DNA of 64,000 nucleotides from Mycobacterium sp. OAS707 (GTDB lineage Bacteria; Actinomycetota; Actinomycetes; Mycobacteriales; Mycobacteriaceae): positions 1-64,000 of the forward strand of contig NZ_JADBDS010000002.1 in the NCBI RefSeq assembly GCF_014873705.1, given 5' to 3'. Both the position numbers and the translations under genes were made by a program. This document shows positions 29,338 to 38,689 of this stretch, one piece after another (positions within the stretch are counted from its first letter, which is position 1; the number at the start of each line of letters is the position of its first letter). Below the pieces are notes generated by a model. That model was not told where the DNA came from, did no database searches, and saw nothing but the letters and a program-made list of their open reading frames with translations.

Positions 29338-30642
29338 ATGTCGCTCAGCCAGCCCGCATCCGACAGCGGCACGGACGCCGTCACCACACCGGTCGGCCGC
29401 GACCGTGCTGTCGACGTCATCCGCATCGCCGCACTTGTCGTCGTGATGTTCGGCCACTGCGCGCTGCTGCTTGCCACCATCGACTCCGGTGGGCTGCGCA
29501 TCGGCAACCTGCTCGGTGAGATTCCCGCGCTTGCCCCGATCACCTGGGCCGTTCAGGTGATGCCGCTGTTCTTTCTGGCAGGCGGCGCTGCCGGCGCCTA
29601 CAGCTGGCGCGCCGGAACCCGCTGGGGGACATGGCTATTCACCAGGGCGCAGCGCCTGTGTCGGCCCGTGTTCTGGTACCTCGCGGCATGGTCGGCCGGT
29701 CTCGTGGTGGCGCGCATGACCCTTGGCGCCGCATCCGCAGAGGGGCTGGGGCGCGAGTGCGTCGCGCTGCTGTGGTTCCTCGGGGTTTACCTCGTCGTGC
29801 TCGCCTTCGTCCCAGCGCTAACCAGGCTTCAAACCGGCCGTGGCATCGCCGTCGTCGTTGTCGCATTGCTCGCCGCAGCGGCGGCCTTCGATGCGATCAG
29901 GATCGCCGTCGGCACACCCATGTCCGCGGCAGCCAACTTCCTGATCGTCTGGCTCATTCCCGTCGCGATCGGGGTCGGATACGCGCGTCGGCTAATCAGC
30001 GTCCGCATGGCATGGGCCGTTGCGGTCGCGGCGCTCACCACACAGGTCGTGGTGGCGATCGCGGGGCCCTACGAAGTGTCTCTAGTGGTCACCGGCACCG
30101 AGCGGATGTCGAACGTGACGCCGCCGACGTTCCTGCTCGCTCTGCAGTGCACGTGGTTGTCGTTCGCCTTCGTCGCTACCGCGAGCGTGATCCGGACATG
30201 GGCGGCCCGGCCGCGGGTTTGGCGGGCGGTTGCCGTCGGCAACGGGGGAGCGATGACCCTCTACCTTTGGCACATCCCGGCCATCGCAGTAGCCACCTTC
30301 ACGCTGAACGCGTTCGGTCTCGACGCGTATGACGTTCACGCGCAAGGGTTTTGGGCCCGCCTAGCGCTGCGGGCGGTCGTGTTCGCGGCGGTGATGGCCG
30401 TGGCTTTCCGACTGCTGTCACCGCTCGAGCATCGCCGGCTGCCGTGGTGGGATACACCGGCCGACGCCGACGGCGTCCGTGCCTACGCCGCCGGAGCGCT
30501 GGTTTGCGTCGCAGGCGTTGCGGTCCTGGTACTCGCCAAGAACGGGCTTGCAGACGCCACCGGGTGGACGGCCCTCGGCGGCTTCGTCGCCGCCGCGGCC
30601 GCCGCGCGGATAGCCGCTACACCCCGAGCGCGGGTCCGATAG
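29338..30642 (+). CDS. acyltransferase-3 family membrane protein
   Basis: A 434-residue polytopic protein with about ten or more transmembrane helices and the acyltransferase-3 (PF01757) start RAVDVIRIAALVVVMFGHCALL, where the His of FGH is the presumed catalytic residue. The family O-acylates sugars, lipids or peptidoglycan at the membrane; the substrate is unknown. ATG 29338 is chosen because the frame open to 29194 overlaps the divergent MPT64-like gene. The 3' end overlaps the convergent Ag85-type gene by 26 bases. Confidence 0.88.
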   Translation: MSLSQPASDSGTDAVTTPVGRDRAVDVIRIAALVVVMFGHCALLLATIDSGGLRIGNLLGEIPALAPITWAVQVMPLFFLAGGAAGAYSWRAGTRWGTWLFTRAQRLCRPVFWYLAAWSAGLVVARMTLGAASAEGLGRECVALLWFLGVYLVVLAFVPALTRLQTGRGIAVVVVALLAAAAAFDAIRIAVGTPMSAAANFLIVWLIPVAIGVGYARRLISVRMAWAVAVAALTTQVVVAIAGPYEVSLVVTGTERMSNVTPPTFLLALQCTWLSFAFVATASVIRTWAARPRVWRAVAVGNGGAMTLYLWHIPAIAVATFTLNAFGLDAYDVHAQGFWARLALRAVVFAAVMAVAFRLLSPLEHRRLPWWDTPADADGVRAYAAGALVCVAGVAVLVLAKNGLADATGWTALGGFVAAAAAARIAATPRARVR

Positions 30643-31615
30643 TGGTGTTCCAGGACTCCTGCATCTCCGACTCGAACAGCCCCCAAGTGTGAGAGCCCTC
30701 TGGTCGCACCACATAGTTGATCGGCACCCCGGCCGCCGCCGCGGAGTCGGCGAACACCTTCGTGCTGTCGGCGACGATGCGTTCGATCAATCCGCCGGTG
30801 AAGTTGGGGCCGAAACCCTCGGGCAGCCGGTCGACGGCACCGACTCCGCCGCTGGCCGATGCGGCGGCATAGACAGCCACTCCCTTGAGCTTGGATACGT
30901 TCTTCGACGGGTCGTGGGCCACCCACAGCGGGTCACCGGGCGGGCCCCACATCGCGTCGGCGCTGGCACCGCCACCGGCCAGGGTCAACGACACCTGCTG
31001 GGGCTGATCTGAGGGGTTGAGCAGCCCACTGTAGGAGCCGACGGCCCGATACAGGCCAGGCGCCTGCACGGCGTAATCCACGGCGGTGCCACCGGTGCTC
31101 GACAACCCGCCCACCGCGTTGCGGCCGTTGGTGTTGTACTGCTTGTTGATCAGCGGCGGCAGTTCTTGCGTCATGTAGGTCTGATACTGCTTGCTTCCGT
31201 CAGCGACCCAGTTGGTCCACCAGCTGAAGGCGCCGCCCAGTGGAGAGACCACGTTGACGTTCTTGTTCGCGAAAAACCCCTGAATGTCGGTCATGCCGAA
31301 CCAGCTCTTGCCGCCGGGCGCGATGCCCCCGCCGGCAATGTCGTCGCCGCCGTCGATGCCGGGCAGCAGATAGAACGTGGGCGCGCCCGACTTGGGGGCC
31401 TTGAAGACGTCGTTGACGATGACGGTATTCATCGACGGCGAGTACACCGACACCTTGTCCCACCGGTCGTTGACGTGCTGAATGTCGGTGATGTGTGGAC
31501 CGCCGCCCGGAGCCCCACCCGGCGGATCTGCCGCCGCGACCGGGACCGATAGGAACGGAATTACCGAGATCAAGACGACGACGAACACACGGATACGACT
31601 CTTCAGTTGGGTCAC
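30617..31615 (-). CDS. antigen 85-type esterase / mycolyltransferase homologue
   Basis: A 332-residue secreted alpha/beta hydrolase of the Ag85 family. The signal peptide is about residues 1-29 (ending VAAAD). The nucleophile elbow is GLSSTGG with Ser172, in place of GLSM in Ag85 A-C. The C-terminal SHTWGLFESEM matches the catalytic His region. The order and sizes fit FbpD/MPT51- or Ag85-like proteins that act on trehalose mycolates in the envelope; activity is not certain. GTG 31615 is chosen to begin at the signal sequence, because the frame open to 31879 has no signal. Confidence 0.85.
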   Translation of the reverse strand: MTQLKSRIRVFVVVLISVIPFLSVPVAAADPPGGAPGGGPHITDIQHVNDRWDKVSVYSPSMNTVIVNDVFKAPKSGAPTFYLLPGIDGGDDIAGGGIAPGGKSWFGMTDIQGFFANKNVNVVSPLGGAFSWWTNWVADGSKQYQTYMTQELPPLINKQYNTNGRNAVGGLSSTGGTAVDYAVQAPGLYRAVGSYSGLLNPSDQPQQVSLTLAGGGASADAMWGPPGDPLWVAHDPSKNVSKLKGVAVYAAASASGGVGAVDRLPEGFGPNFTGGLIERIVADSTKVFADSAAAAGVPINYVVRPEGSHTWGLFESEMQESWNTTIGPALGV

Positions 31616-31894
31616 GGGCTGATTATGTAGTTCAGCGAATCGACAGGCAACTCTTTCCGACTTCAAATGTTGCGTGTCGGTCGATCTCGCCGGCCCGCCC
31701 TGACCTGCGGTTCGTAAAATGAAAGTGGCTGTCATAAGACGCCAGTTCTGTTGCATCCCAATCGAAGAGAGCGCCGGTCGAGCTAACCGGATTGCCACTG
31801 ACGGCAATTGTTGGGATCGGTAGCCGCCGAGGCCGTCTGTACTTATCGCGATGACGACGCCAACGAGGCTGCGCACCACGAAAGGACAACCGTA

Positions 31895-32158
31895 ATGAAG
31901 CTCGTGCCCACCCAGCTCGAGGAACAGATCAACCGCGTCGACCGCAACACGGCGCTGGGGATCGGGATCGCAACCGGCCTGACCGCACTGTGGTGCGCAT
32001 ACCGGCTGATCTGGCTGATCTACACGGCAGTCACGTTCTCCAGCGTCGGCTGGTCACCGATTGCACTGGTCTTCCCGTTCGTGATCTGGGGCGTGATAGG
32101 TGTTGTCGCCGGGATCGCTGCATTCAGCTTCCTGACCCGCTACGCCAAGGGGACCTAA
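31895..32158 (+). CDS. small two-helix membrane protein
   Basis: An 87-residue protein (MKLVPTQLEEQINRVDRN...) with two hydrophobic segments at about residues 20-45 and 50-78 and a short cytosolic N-terminus. No family is recognised. ATG 31895 has AAAGGA about 8 bases upstream, which supports translation. It is divergent from the Ag85-type gene (279-bp gap) and convergent with a cutinase, with a strong hairpin in between. Confidence 0.7.
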   Translation: MKLVPTQLEEQINRVDRNTALGIGIATGLTALWCAYRLIWLIYTAVTFSSVGWSPIALVFPFVIWGVIGVVAGIAAFSFLTRYAKGT

Positions 32159-32170
32159 CCCCAAACGACA

Positions 32171-32211
32171 AGGCCTGGCGCTTGTTCGCGACGTGGGCGG
32201 GCGCCAGGCCT
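32171..32211. terminator. bidirectional terminator hairpin
   Basis: AGGCCTGGCGC (32171-32181) and GCGCCAGGCCT (32201-32211) are exact 11-bp reverse complements with a 19-base loop. They lie between the stops of the convergent small membrane protein and cutinase genes, where a two-way terminator is expected. No T-run, as is usual in mycobacteria. Confidence 0.75.
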
Positions 32212-32218
32212 CGTTGCG

Positions 32219-33112
32219 TCAGGCGAGGGGTGCAATAGGCGGTGCGGGGGGAGCCGCAGGACCCGGAGGCACCGGAGCGGCCTCCAGATGCGGTGCGGGA
32301 CCGACAGTTCCCGCGGCGGGTATCGTCGGCGCCGCGGTAACCGCAGGCGCGGACAGCGGCGACGGCCCAGGCGTGGCCTGCGGCCCTGGTGCCGGGCCAG
32401 TGCCGGGTGGTTGCGCCAACGCGTCCGCGGCCCAACTCGCCTGCAGCTGATTGGCGACGAAAGTGGCTGCCTGATCGGTCATTCCGGCATCGATGTACGT
32501 GTTGTGTGCCGAGAAACTCCTGCCGCTGGTATCGCAGACGAGGTCGTTGTCGACACACAGGTCGATGGTCTTGCCCACGTACTGCGGCCCGATAGTGACG
32601 GCCGGGTCATTGATCGCACGCATGAAACGTGTCGACGGCTTGCCGAACAGGGCTACCGCTGCGACGTGGTTTGCCACCTCGGGGGGCATCGGTGCCGGCA
32701 CCTCCGCCGGCGAAACCCCATCGGGCACAACGCTTGCGGTGACGAAGCCCATGACCGCCGCGCCCTGCGAGAACCCGCCGAGCACCATCTTGGTCTTCGG
32801 GCAATTCGCGGCAGTGGCGAGGATGTGTGTGCGCGCATCGTTGATGCCGTCGATGGCGGTGGAGAATTCGATGGTCGCCGGATAGTCGACCGCGTACACG
32901 CCAAGCCACTTCGGGGCGACCCGCGCGCGCAGTGCGTCGACGAACGCTTCCCCCGTCGGCCCTAGGCCCGGCGCTTCGGTGGTGCCCCGAGCGAACACGA
33001 CCTCGGCGTCCGGGCACGGCTCGGCCTGCGCTGTCGGAATCGGTGCACTCTGCAGACCGCAAGTCGCCAGTGCCGCAGCGCCGATCGATACCGCGATGTG
33101 ACGTGGCCTCAC
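32219..33112 (-). CDS. cutinase-family serine esterase with Pro/Ala tail
   Basis: A 297-residue secreted cutinase-like (Cut/CFP21 family) esterase or lipase. The signal ends near residue 30 (AQAEPCPD). The nucleophile elbow is GFSQG with Ser115, and Cys33/Cys104 are placed for the conserved disulfide. The Asp/His pair lies in VCDTSGRSFSAHNTYID. An extra Pro/Ala/Gly-rich tail of about 55 residues follows the catalytic domain. GTG 33112 puts the signal at the N-terminus; starts at 33232 or 33262 would precede it by 40-50 residues. It is a paralogue of the next cutinase gene. Confidence 0.88.
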   Translation of the reverse strand: MRPRHIAVSIGAAALATCGLQSAPIPTAQAEPCPDAEVVFARGTTEAPGLGPTGEAFVDALRARVAPKWLGVYAVDYPATIEFSTAIDGINDARTHILATAANCPKTKMVLGGFSQGAAVMGFVTASVVPDGVSPAEVPAPMPPEVANHVAAVALFGKPSTRFMRAINDPAVTIGPQYVGKTIDLCVDNDLVCDTSGRSFSAHNTYIDAGMTDQAATFVANQLQASWAADALAQPPGTGPAPGPQATPGPSPLSAPAVTAAPTIPAAGTVGPAPHLEAAPVPPGPAAPPAPPIAPLA

Positions 33113-33452
33113 GGACCTATGCTTGCATACCTCGACGGGTGATGCGCGCCGAGCGGAAAGCCCTTCGCGCGCCCCGAGTTTGCCCCATTTTCCCAGCACA
33201 GCAGCAGTAGCGATGAACTGCAGCTTCGCCATGACTGACCTCCCGACTCGCAACGATGCCATCTATGTCGTGAGACAGCCGCCGAGTATTACGCGGAACC
33301 CAGATGCTGCCAGCCTGGCTGAAGTGGATTGCGGTGAATACTACGTAACTCACCGCCGAATACCTAGTCTCTTACCGCCTCCTTAGAGCTTGCTAATCGC
33401 ACGCTAGCGAAGCGGGCGCAAGATCCTCTGCACGCGTTGATGTTTCGCCTTC
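33113..33452. other. 340-bp gap between the two cutinase genes
   Basis: The leftward cutinase frame stays open to 33262, so part of this stretch could be a longer N-terminus of that protein. The AT-richer part (about 33280-33400, with ATTACGCGG and TACGTAAC) is the likely promoter region of the downstream cutinase. No hairpin, RNA gene or convincing small gene was seen. Confidence 0.4.
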
Positions 33453-34091
33453 CTAGATCCGATTCGCCGCGAAAGTTGCGGCCTGATCGACCATTCCGGT
33501 CTCGATGTATGCCGTGTGGGCACGCATGTCCCCGCCATCGGAACAGATGGGGTCGTTCGGCACACACAGGTCGATCGTTCTGTCTACGTACTGCGGAGCG
33601 ATCGTTGGCAGTGGGCCGGGGGAGAGCGTGTCCGCGAACGCACTCCGCGGAGCGCCGAAGAGCGCGGCGGCCGCGACGTGATCGACGATCTGGGCAGGCG
33701 CGGCCGTGGTCGACAGGTCGATCACCGCTGCGCCTTGGGAATATCCGCCGAGCACCAACCGGGTATTGGGGCAATTCGCGGCCGTCGCTTGAATATGGGC
33801 GCTCGCGTCCTGTGCGCCGGCCGGGGTACTGGTTTCGAAGTCGCGGCTGGCGGGATAGTTCACCGCGTACACCCCGACCGTGCGTCCGCCCAGTTGCGAC
33901 CGAAGTGAGTCGATGAAGGTCTGCCCGATGCCACCCGGACCTGGCGGCTCAGTCGTCCCGCGCGCGAACACGACCTCCACATCAGGGCATGGATCGGCGC
34001 CGGCGGCCGGGAGGTTGGCAAGAGGCAGTGCCCAGGCAGTCATCACCACTGCCGCGCCGACGGTGATTCGGTAGAAGCTCGACGTGCCCAT
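33453..34091 (-). CDS. cutinase-family serine esterase (CFP21-like)
   Basis: A 212-residue secreted cutinase with signal peptide residues 1-32 (ending AAGADPCPD), nucleophile Ser118 in GYSQG, the Cys35/Cys107 disulfide pair, and Asp/His in ICSDGGDMRAHTAYIE. It has no tail, unlike its neighbour, and the sequence closely follows M. tuberculosis CFP21 (Rv1984c), an esterase/lipase. The tandem pair probably arose by duplication. The catalytic triad is complete. Confidence 0.92.
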   Translation of the reverse strand: MGTSSFYRITVGAAVVMTAWALPLANLPAAGADPCPDVEVVFARGTTEPPGPGGIGQTFIDSLRSQLGGRTVGVYAVNYPASRDFETSTPAGAQDASAHIQATAANCPNTRLVLGGYSQGAAVIDLSTTAAPAQIVDHVAAAALFGAPRSAFADTLSPGPLPTIAPQYVDRTIDLCVPNDPICSDGGDMRAHTAYIETGMVDQAATFAANRI

Positions 34092-34121
34092 GCTGGTATG
34101 TCGCCAGACGGCCCGCGGATG

Positions 34122-35599
34122 TCACATCAACGAACACATCAGCCCGGTCGGGTCGTATTGCCGACGGACCGCACCCAGCCGCTGTAGGTTCGCGCCGAAG
34201 TACAGCGACGGACGGGTGTCCGGCTCCGCATAGTTGACATAACGTCCCACCGAATGTGCTTGAACCGAGGTATGCGCACTGGTCAGCCAGCGGTGCGCGG
34301 TGTGTCAATTCGGGCAGCCGAGGGTTCGGTGTACCACTGGACGCAGGCGGCCGCACGTCGCCAAGGGAACGCGGCATCACCAGGCCCGCGGTCTTGGACA
34401 GCACCGGATAGTGACTCGATCACCGCAGTCGCCGAACCCGCGTCGAGCGGCCATGCAGTCGTCGCAGCGGCGATCGATTCCGCGGCTCCGCGCGTCATCT
34501 CCCCGATGATGTCGGATCCTGCGACGAACGCTCGCGGACGAGCCGCCTGACTGCCTCCTTCGAAGTACCGGACGAAGTCCCTGCGCCCCAACGTTCGGGT
34601 CGTAGTGCTCGTGGGCTGCACACCAGCGGCGGCACTGAACTGACTGGCTCTGTGCGGCCCGTCGCCTGCCGGCGTCGCCAGCACAACGGTGCAACCCGCC
34701 GAGCCGGCTCCCACGGTGATGTTGACCATGCCCCAGATCGCGCGGTCGGCGCTCTGCAACCAGTCGTGCCAACCGAGGATCACGTCCGCGGTCGCATCTT
34801 CAGGGAACTCGACGGTGACGACGTCCCTTCCGGCGGTCGGAAAGGTCCGGAATGTCAATGAGGCGACGACGCCGACGGCTCCGCCGCCCCCGCCGCGCAG
34901 CGCCCAGAACACGTCGGCATGCTCATCTGCCGACGCGGTGATGACCTCACCACTGGGCAACACGACGACGGCCGATGCCAGGGCGTCGCACGTCAATCCG
35001 GCGCGCCGCGCATCCGACCCGAGTCCGCCGCCCAACGTCAACCCGGCGATGCCAACCGTCGGACAGCTACCACTGGGAATCGAAAGTCTCTCCGCGGCCA
35101 GGGCAGTCTGCACCGAATCCAGTTGTGCCGCAGCCGGAATCGTCACCAGCTCGCGGTCGTGGGTGGGCTCGCCGGGCAGTCGCCGTAAATCGATGACCAT
35201 TGCGCCGTCGGCGGCCGAGGCGCCGATGTAGGAGTGTCCGCCGCTGCGGACGGTGACCTTGATGTCTTTTCGCGCGGCGAACTCGAGGGCCTTGCGAATG
35301 TCATCGGTCGATTGCGCCGTGACGACGGCGGCCGGTGTCGAGTCGTCGAAGAGCGCGTTGAAAAGACTTTTCGCCGTGGCGTAATCGGGATTGGACGGGA
35401 GGAGGACGTGGCCCTCGATGGCGTCGTCGAGCGCCGCCCAGTTCTGCGGGCCGGAAGCCTCAGCCGGGCTCGGTGCGGCCGAATTCGTTGGTTGCACCTG
35501 CGGTCCGTGCACGGGTGTCCGGCACGAGGCCAGCGCAGTGGCCGCGGCAGAGCCGAGTGCACCGCGGATGAAGACCTGACGTGAGATCTCCCGCGTCAT
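34122..35599 (-). pseudogene. BBE-type FAD-linked oxidase, frameshifted near the C-terminus
   Basis: A berberine-bridge/FAD_binding_4 flavoprotein. The leader has lipobox-like LASC (Cys26), so it is exported. RSGGHS with His122 and GSCPTVG with Cys179 are the two residues that bind FAD covalently. The frame from 35599 ends early at 34283 with ...TPRTAG. One frame over, the normal C-terminus continues to a TGA at 34122 (HTAHRWLTSAH..., VGRYVNYAEPD, LYFGANLQRL, QYDPTGLMCSLM). Removing one AC from the ACAC run (GTGTGT at 34300-34305 on the given strand) restores the frame. Without the tail the BBE fold is incomplete. It is either a real 2-bp insertion or a sequencing error. Confidence 0.8.
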
Positions 35600-35620
35600 G
35601 GCCGGATTACGGCTGGACTG

Positions 35621-36946
35621 TCAGGCAGCCTGTTCGAAGAGCGGCGTGACCCGCGCTGCCGTCTGCAGGACGACGCGTGGCGACCGCCGATTGCGCGTAT
35701 GCAGCGTGACCAGTGAACCCGACCGTACGACGCCCAACGGCCCCTGACGCGCGAAACGCGAGATCGCGCTTGTCCGCACGGCCATCGCTGCCTTCGCCTG
35801 GCGGTATCCGAACCGAATGCCAGCTCCGGAGATGATCAGAAGCCCGGCGATGCCCGGCAGCGCGAACGCGGCGAGGGCCGTCAGGGAAGCGGGCGCCAGC
35901 ACGGCCTTGACGGTGTGCTCGAGGAACGACAGGGCGTCGGTCGGGCCGGCGCCGCCAACCGCCAGCGGGGCGGTCCCGGACAGCGACAAGTCGGCGCTCA
36001 AGCCCGCGGCCGCAATTCCGCCGAGCGTTGCGGGTGCGATGACGTCGCCGAGCAGCGGCATGTCCCCGCTGGGAGTGAACGGAAGAATCGGGCCGGCGAA
36101 CGGCGTCGTCGGTGATGTCAGGCCGGCACCTGCTGCAACCGAACGGCCGAGGCCGGAGGTGACGCCGACGGTTTCGACTGGCGTCGTCGCGAGTCCGACC
36201 ATCAGCGAGTACAGATCGCCCGGCATCTGGGCGAGCGGCGCGACCGCGCCATTGACGGTCACCAGCATGCTCTGCAACGAAGTGATGACGTCGCCGAGCG
36301 GATCTTCTGACCCGGGAAGGCCAGCGAAGACGCCGGGCACGGTGAGCGCAACCCCGGCAACTGTTGCCACCGCGTTGGTCACCGGTCGGAACGCCGCCAT
36401 GCCGGGCGCGACATTGCCCGGTGGGGGAGGTCCGCCCGGATCTGCCGCGGCGGCGTCGGCGTTGAGCGGAGTCGCGGCGGGATCGCCGGCCTCCGCGTTT
36501 TCACCGGCCTCGGCTGGATCGGTGGTGATCGCGGCCGGAATGGCCTCTGAGGACTCAGTGTTGTCGGCATCGGGGTCGGGCGCAACGACATCTGGCGTCG
36601 GTTTCACCGCAACGGGTGGTTTCGGTGCCGGTTTGCCGAGCGAACGCAGCTTCTGAAGGACGCTTTGAAGGGTGGTGTTGAGCGAAGATTTCGGTTTATT
36701 AGCGGTGCTAGCGGTCGACGCGGTCGAACCGCCGGCGTCGCTCGATTCACTGACCGACTGGCTCGTGGAGGTGCTCGCACCTGTTGTTTCGGTGTCGGCT
36801 GTCGCGATCGCTCCACCGCCGCTCCCGATAAGGAGTCCGGTGGTGAGCACGCAGACACCCGCTGCGAGGCGCAGTTGCGTCGAAATCTTGGTCTCCTCCC
36901 ACCAGCAAGCGATCTCGTCGGTAGGTAACGAGGGGCATTCTCGCAC
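35621..36946 (-). CDS. secreted Ala/Pro-rich mycobacterial protein of unknown function
   Basis: Up to 441 residues. A signal-like segment (LRLAAGVCVLTTGLLIGSGGGAIATAD) is followed by a Ser/Thr/Ala-rich linker and a Pro/Asp/Ala-rich stretch. A Gly/Ala/Pro-rich region with mild hydrophobic segments comes next, then a transmembrane helix (LAAFALPGIAGLLIISGAGIRFG) near the C-terminus and a basic tail. GTG 36946 opens the frame, but it places 28 charged residues before the signal. A good GGAGGAG precedes KISTQLRL, where no normal start codon exists. The true start is therefore uncertain. Not recognised beyond being typical of mycobacterial exported proteins. Confidence 0.7.
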   Translation of the reverse strand: MRECPSLPTDEIACWWEETKISTQLRLAAGVCVLTTGLLIGSGGGAIATADTETTGASTSTSQSVSESSDAGGSTASTASTANKPKSSLNTTLQSVLQKLRSLGKPAPKPPVAVKPTPDVVAPDPDADNTESSEAIPAAITTDPAEAGENAEAGDPAATPLNADAAAADPGGPPPPGNVAPGMAAFRPVTNAVATVAGVALTVPGVFAGLPGSEDPLGDVITSLQSMLVTVNGAVAPLAQMPGDLYSLMVGLATTPVETVGVTSGLGRSVAAGAGLTSPTTPFAGPILPFTPSGDMPLLGDVIAPATLGGIAAAGLSADLSLSGTAPLAVGGAGPTDALSFLEHTVKAVLAPASLTALAAFALPGIAGLLIISGAGIRFGYRQAKAAMAVRTSAISRFARQGPLGVVRSGSLVTLHTRNRRSPRVVLQTAARVTPLFEQAA

Positions 36947-37366
36947 AGTTTCGGTCTTTAACTAACACGATTCTGCAGTGAATCCGGCTCAAAAGAAATG
37001 GGCAGCAAACAATTTCTTCCAGGGACCCGAAAATGATCTTTGTCCGCACCGGCGAGGGGCGTACGAATTGGGTTTGCTGGCATCGGTTTACGCCGCGAGT
37101 TTCCCGGTGGACGCCGAGGTGGCGGGGCGTAAAGGCCGGTCCACCGACAACCCGATCACTCCGCATATGGTGGCGTTGCCGTCGCTTTGGTATTGGTGCA
37201 TACCTCACGAGCCGCCGGCGGCCGAGGCGTCATCTTTACGCGACTGAGTTTGCCGCGGATCTCGCGCCCGGGTCCGGCCCGGATCGCGGCGATGGCCGCG
37301 GGCTGGTCGGATCATTGCGAATTCAACTCTCGATCACCCGTGCGAGGGTTGGTACGACTTCTGACC
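36947..37366. other. 420-bp divergent intergenic region
   Basis: It separates the leftward secreted protein from the rightward arylsulfotransferase-like gene and must hold both promoters. The AT-richer part at 36955-37045 (TTTAACTAACACGATT..., AAGAAATGGGCAGCAAACAATTTC) is the likely promoter area. Open frames here (e.g. 36978-37247, 37033 onward) lack a ribosome-binding site and family features. No dyad or RNA gene stood out. Confidence 0.4.
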
Positions 37367-38689
37367 ATGGCCTTCGTTCAGTTCAGCGGCGTGACGTTTC
37401 ACGACCCCGACCTCGCCCACGGCAGTTACGTCCTGTACACCGGCGCCGACGGGATCAGTCGGTTGATCGACCTCGACGGCGTGGTGCGCAACGAGTGGCC
37501 GTATCCGGGCGTTCCGGCCAGGATCATCGATCCCGCCCTCAACGGCGGCCGGGTCGGCGATATCGGCGTTCAGCTCACGCAGCTGGCCGACTCGCCGGGC
37601 GGCATCTACGGCAATCGGACTGTCGGTCAGCTCTCGTGGTCGGGGGAGAAGGTGTGGGAGTGGGGTACCGAGGCGCCGGATGGTGCGGCCCGCCAGAACC
37701 ACGATTGGGAGCTGCTCGACAACGGCAACCGCCTCATTCTGGTGGCGATCCCGCGCGAGGTTCCAGCGCTGGGCCCCCACATCGTGGGGGATCAGGGCAT
37801 TTACGAGGTGGCGCCGGACGGTCGAATCGTCTGGGAATGGAAGGCGGGCGACCACCTCGACGAATTCGGCTTCACCGCAGAAGGTTTCGAGTACCTACGG
37901 CGAAGTGTGGCGCGCCAGCCCGACAACATCTGGGGCTACCTGGAAATCAACAGCGCCAGCACGCTTGGACCGAACCGCTGGCACCGCGATGACCCGGACT
38001 CCGTCTTCCATCCCGACAACATCCTGATCAGCTCCCGCAAGGCCAACATCGTCGCTCTGATCGACAGGGCCTCCGGGCGGATCGTGTGGCGGCTCGGTCC
38101 CTATTTCGACGACGCTCCCGGCGCCGAGCATCAACGCATCAACAGCCACGCGTTGCCGCGGCCACTCGATCAGATCTCTGGCCAGCACAACCCGCATTTC
38201 ATCGCCGATGGGCTGCCAGGAGCCGGGAATCTGCTTGTGTTCGACAACCAGGGCGGCGCGGGCTATCCGCCTGCACCCCTTGGCATTTACGCCGGTTCGC
38301 GGGTGCTGGAAATCGACCCCGTCACCGAGCACATCGTGTGGCAATACACCGCGGAGGACTCGGGTCGCCCACCGTGGACCTTCTTCAGTTCGTTCGTCAG
38401 CAACGCGCAGCGCCTCCCCAACGGGAACACATTGATCACCGAGGGGATGCACGGCAGGATCTTTCAAGTCACGCCGTCGGGACAGGTGGTCTGGGAGTAC
38501 CTCACGCCGTATGAGGACTACGCGGTTGCGGGTGAACCCGAGGTGAAGGTCCCTACCGTCGACGGTGTCGACCGCCCGACCTTGACGCGGATGATCTACC
38601 GGTCGCAGGCGGTGCCGTACGAGTGGGTGCCGACGGACACCCCACGGTCGTCGAACGCTGTCGACCTGCGCCTCGCTAGCAAACGGTGA
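37367..38689 (+). CDS. arylsulfotransferase-like beta-propeller protein
   Basis: A 440-residue protein resembling the arylsulfotransferase (AssT/PF14269-like) propeller family. Repeated blades end in W-x-W motifs: SGEKVWEWGTEAPDG, DGRIVWEWKAGDHLDEFG, SGRIVWRLGPYFDD, TEHIVWQYTAEDS, SGQVVWEYLTPYEDY. Conserved histidines occur in QNHDWE and GQHNPHFI. No signal peptide is visible from ATG 37367, so it is probably cytosolic. The frame open to 37187 is not used. Sulfotransfer is a guess from fold only; activity and substrate are unknown. Confidence 0.8.
   Translation: MAFVQFSGVTFHDPDLAHGSYVLYTGADGISRLIDLDGVVRNEWPYPGVPARIIDPALNGGRVGDIGVQLTQLADSPGGIYGNRTVGQLSWSGEKVWEWGTEAPDGAARQNHDWELLDNGNRLILVAIPREVPALGPHIVGDQGIYEVAPDGRIVWEWKAGDHLDEFGFTAEGFEYLRRSVARQPDNIWGYLEINSASTLGPNRWHRDDPDSVFHPDNILISSRKANIVALIDRASGRIVWRLGPYFDDAPGAEHQRINSHALPRPLDQISGQHNPHFIADGLPGAGNLLVFDNQGGAGYPPAPLGIYAGSRVLEIDPVTEHIVWQYTAEDSGRPPWTFFSSFVSNAQRLPNGNTLITEGMHGRIFQVTPSGQVVWEYLTPYEDYAVAGEPEVKVPTVDGVDRPTLTRMIYRSQAVPYEWVPTDTPRSSNAVDLRLASKR

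Noticed and set aside
36978..37247. 89-codon rightward ORF in the divergent gap
   Set aside because: No ribosome-binding site, no family, and composition unlike the neighbouring genes.
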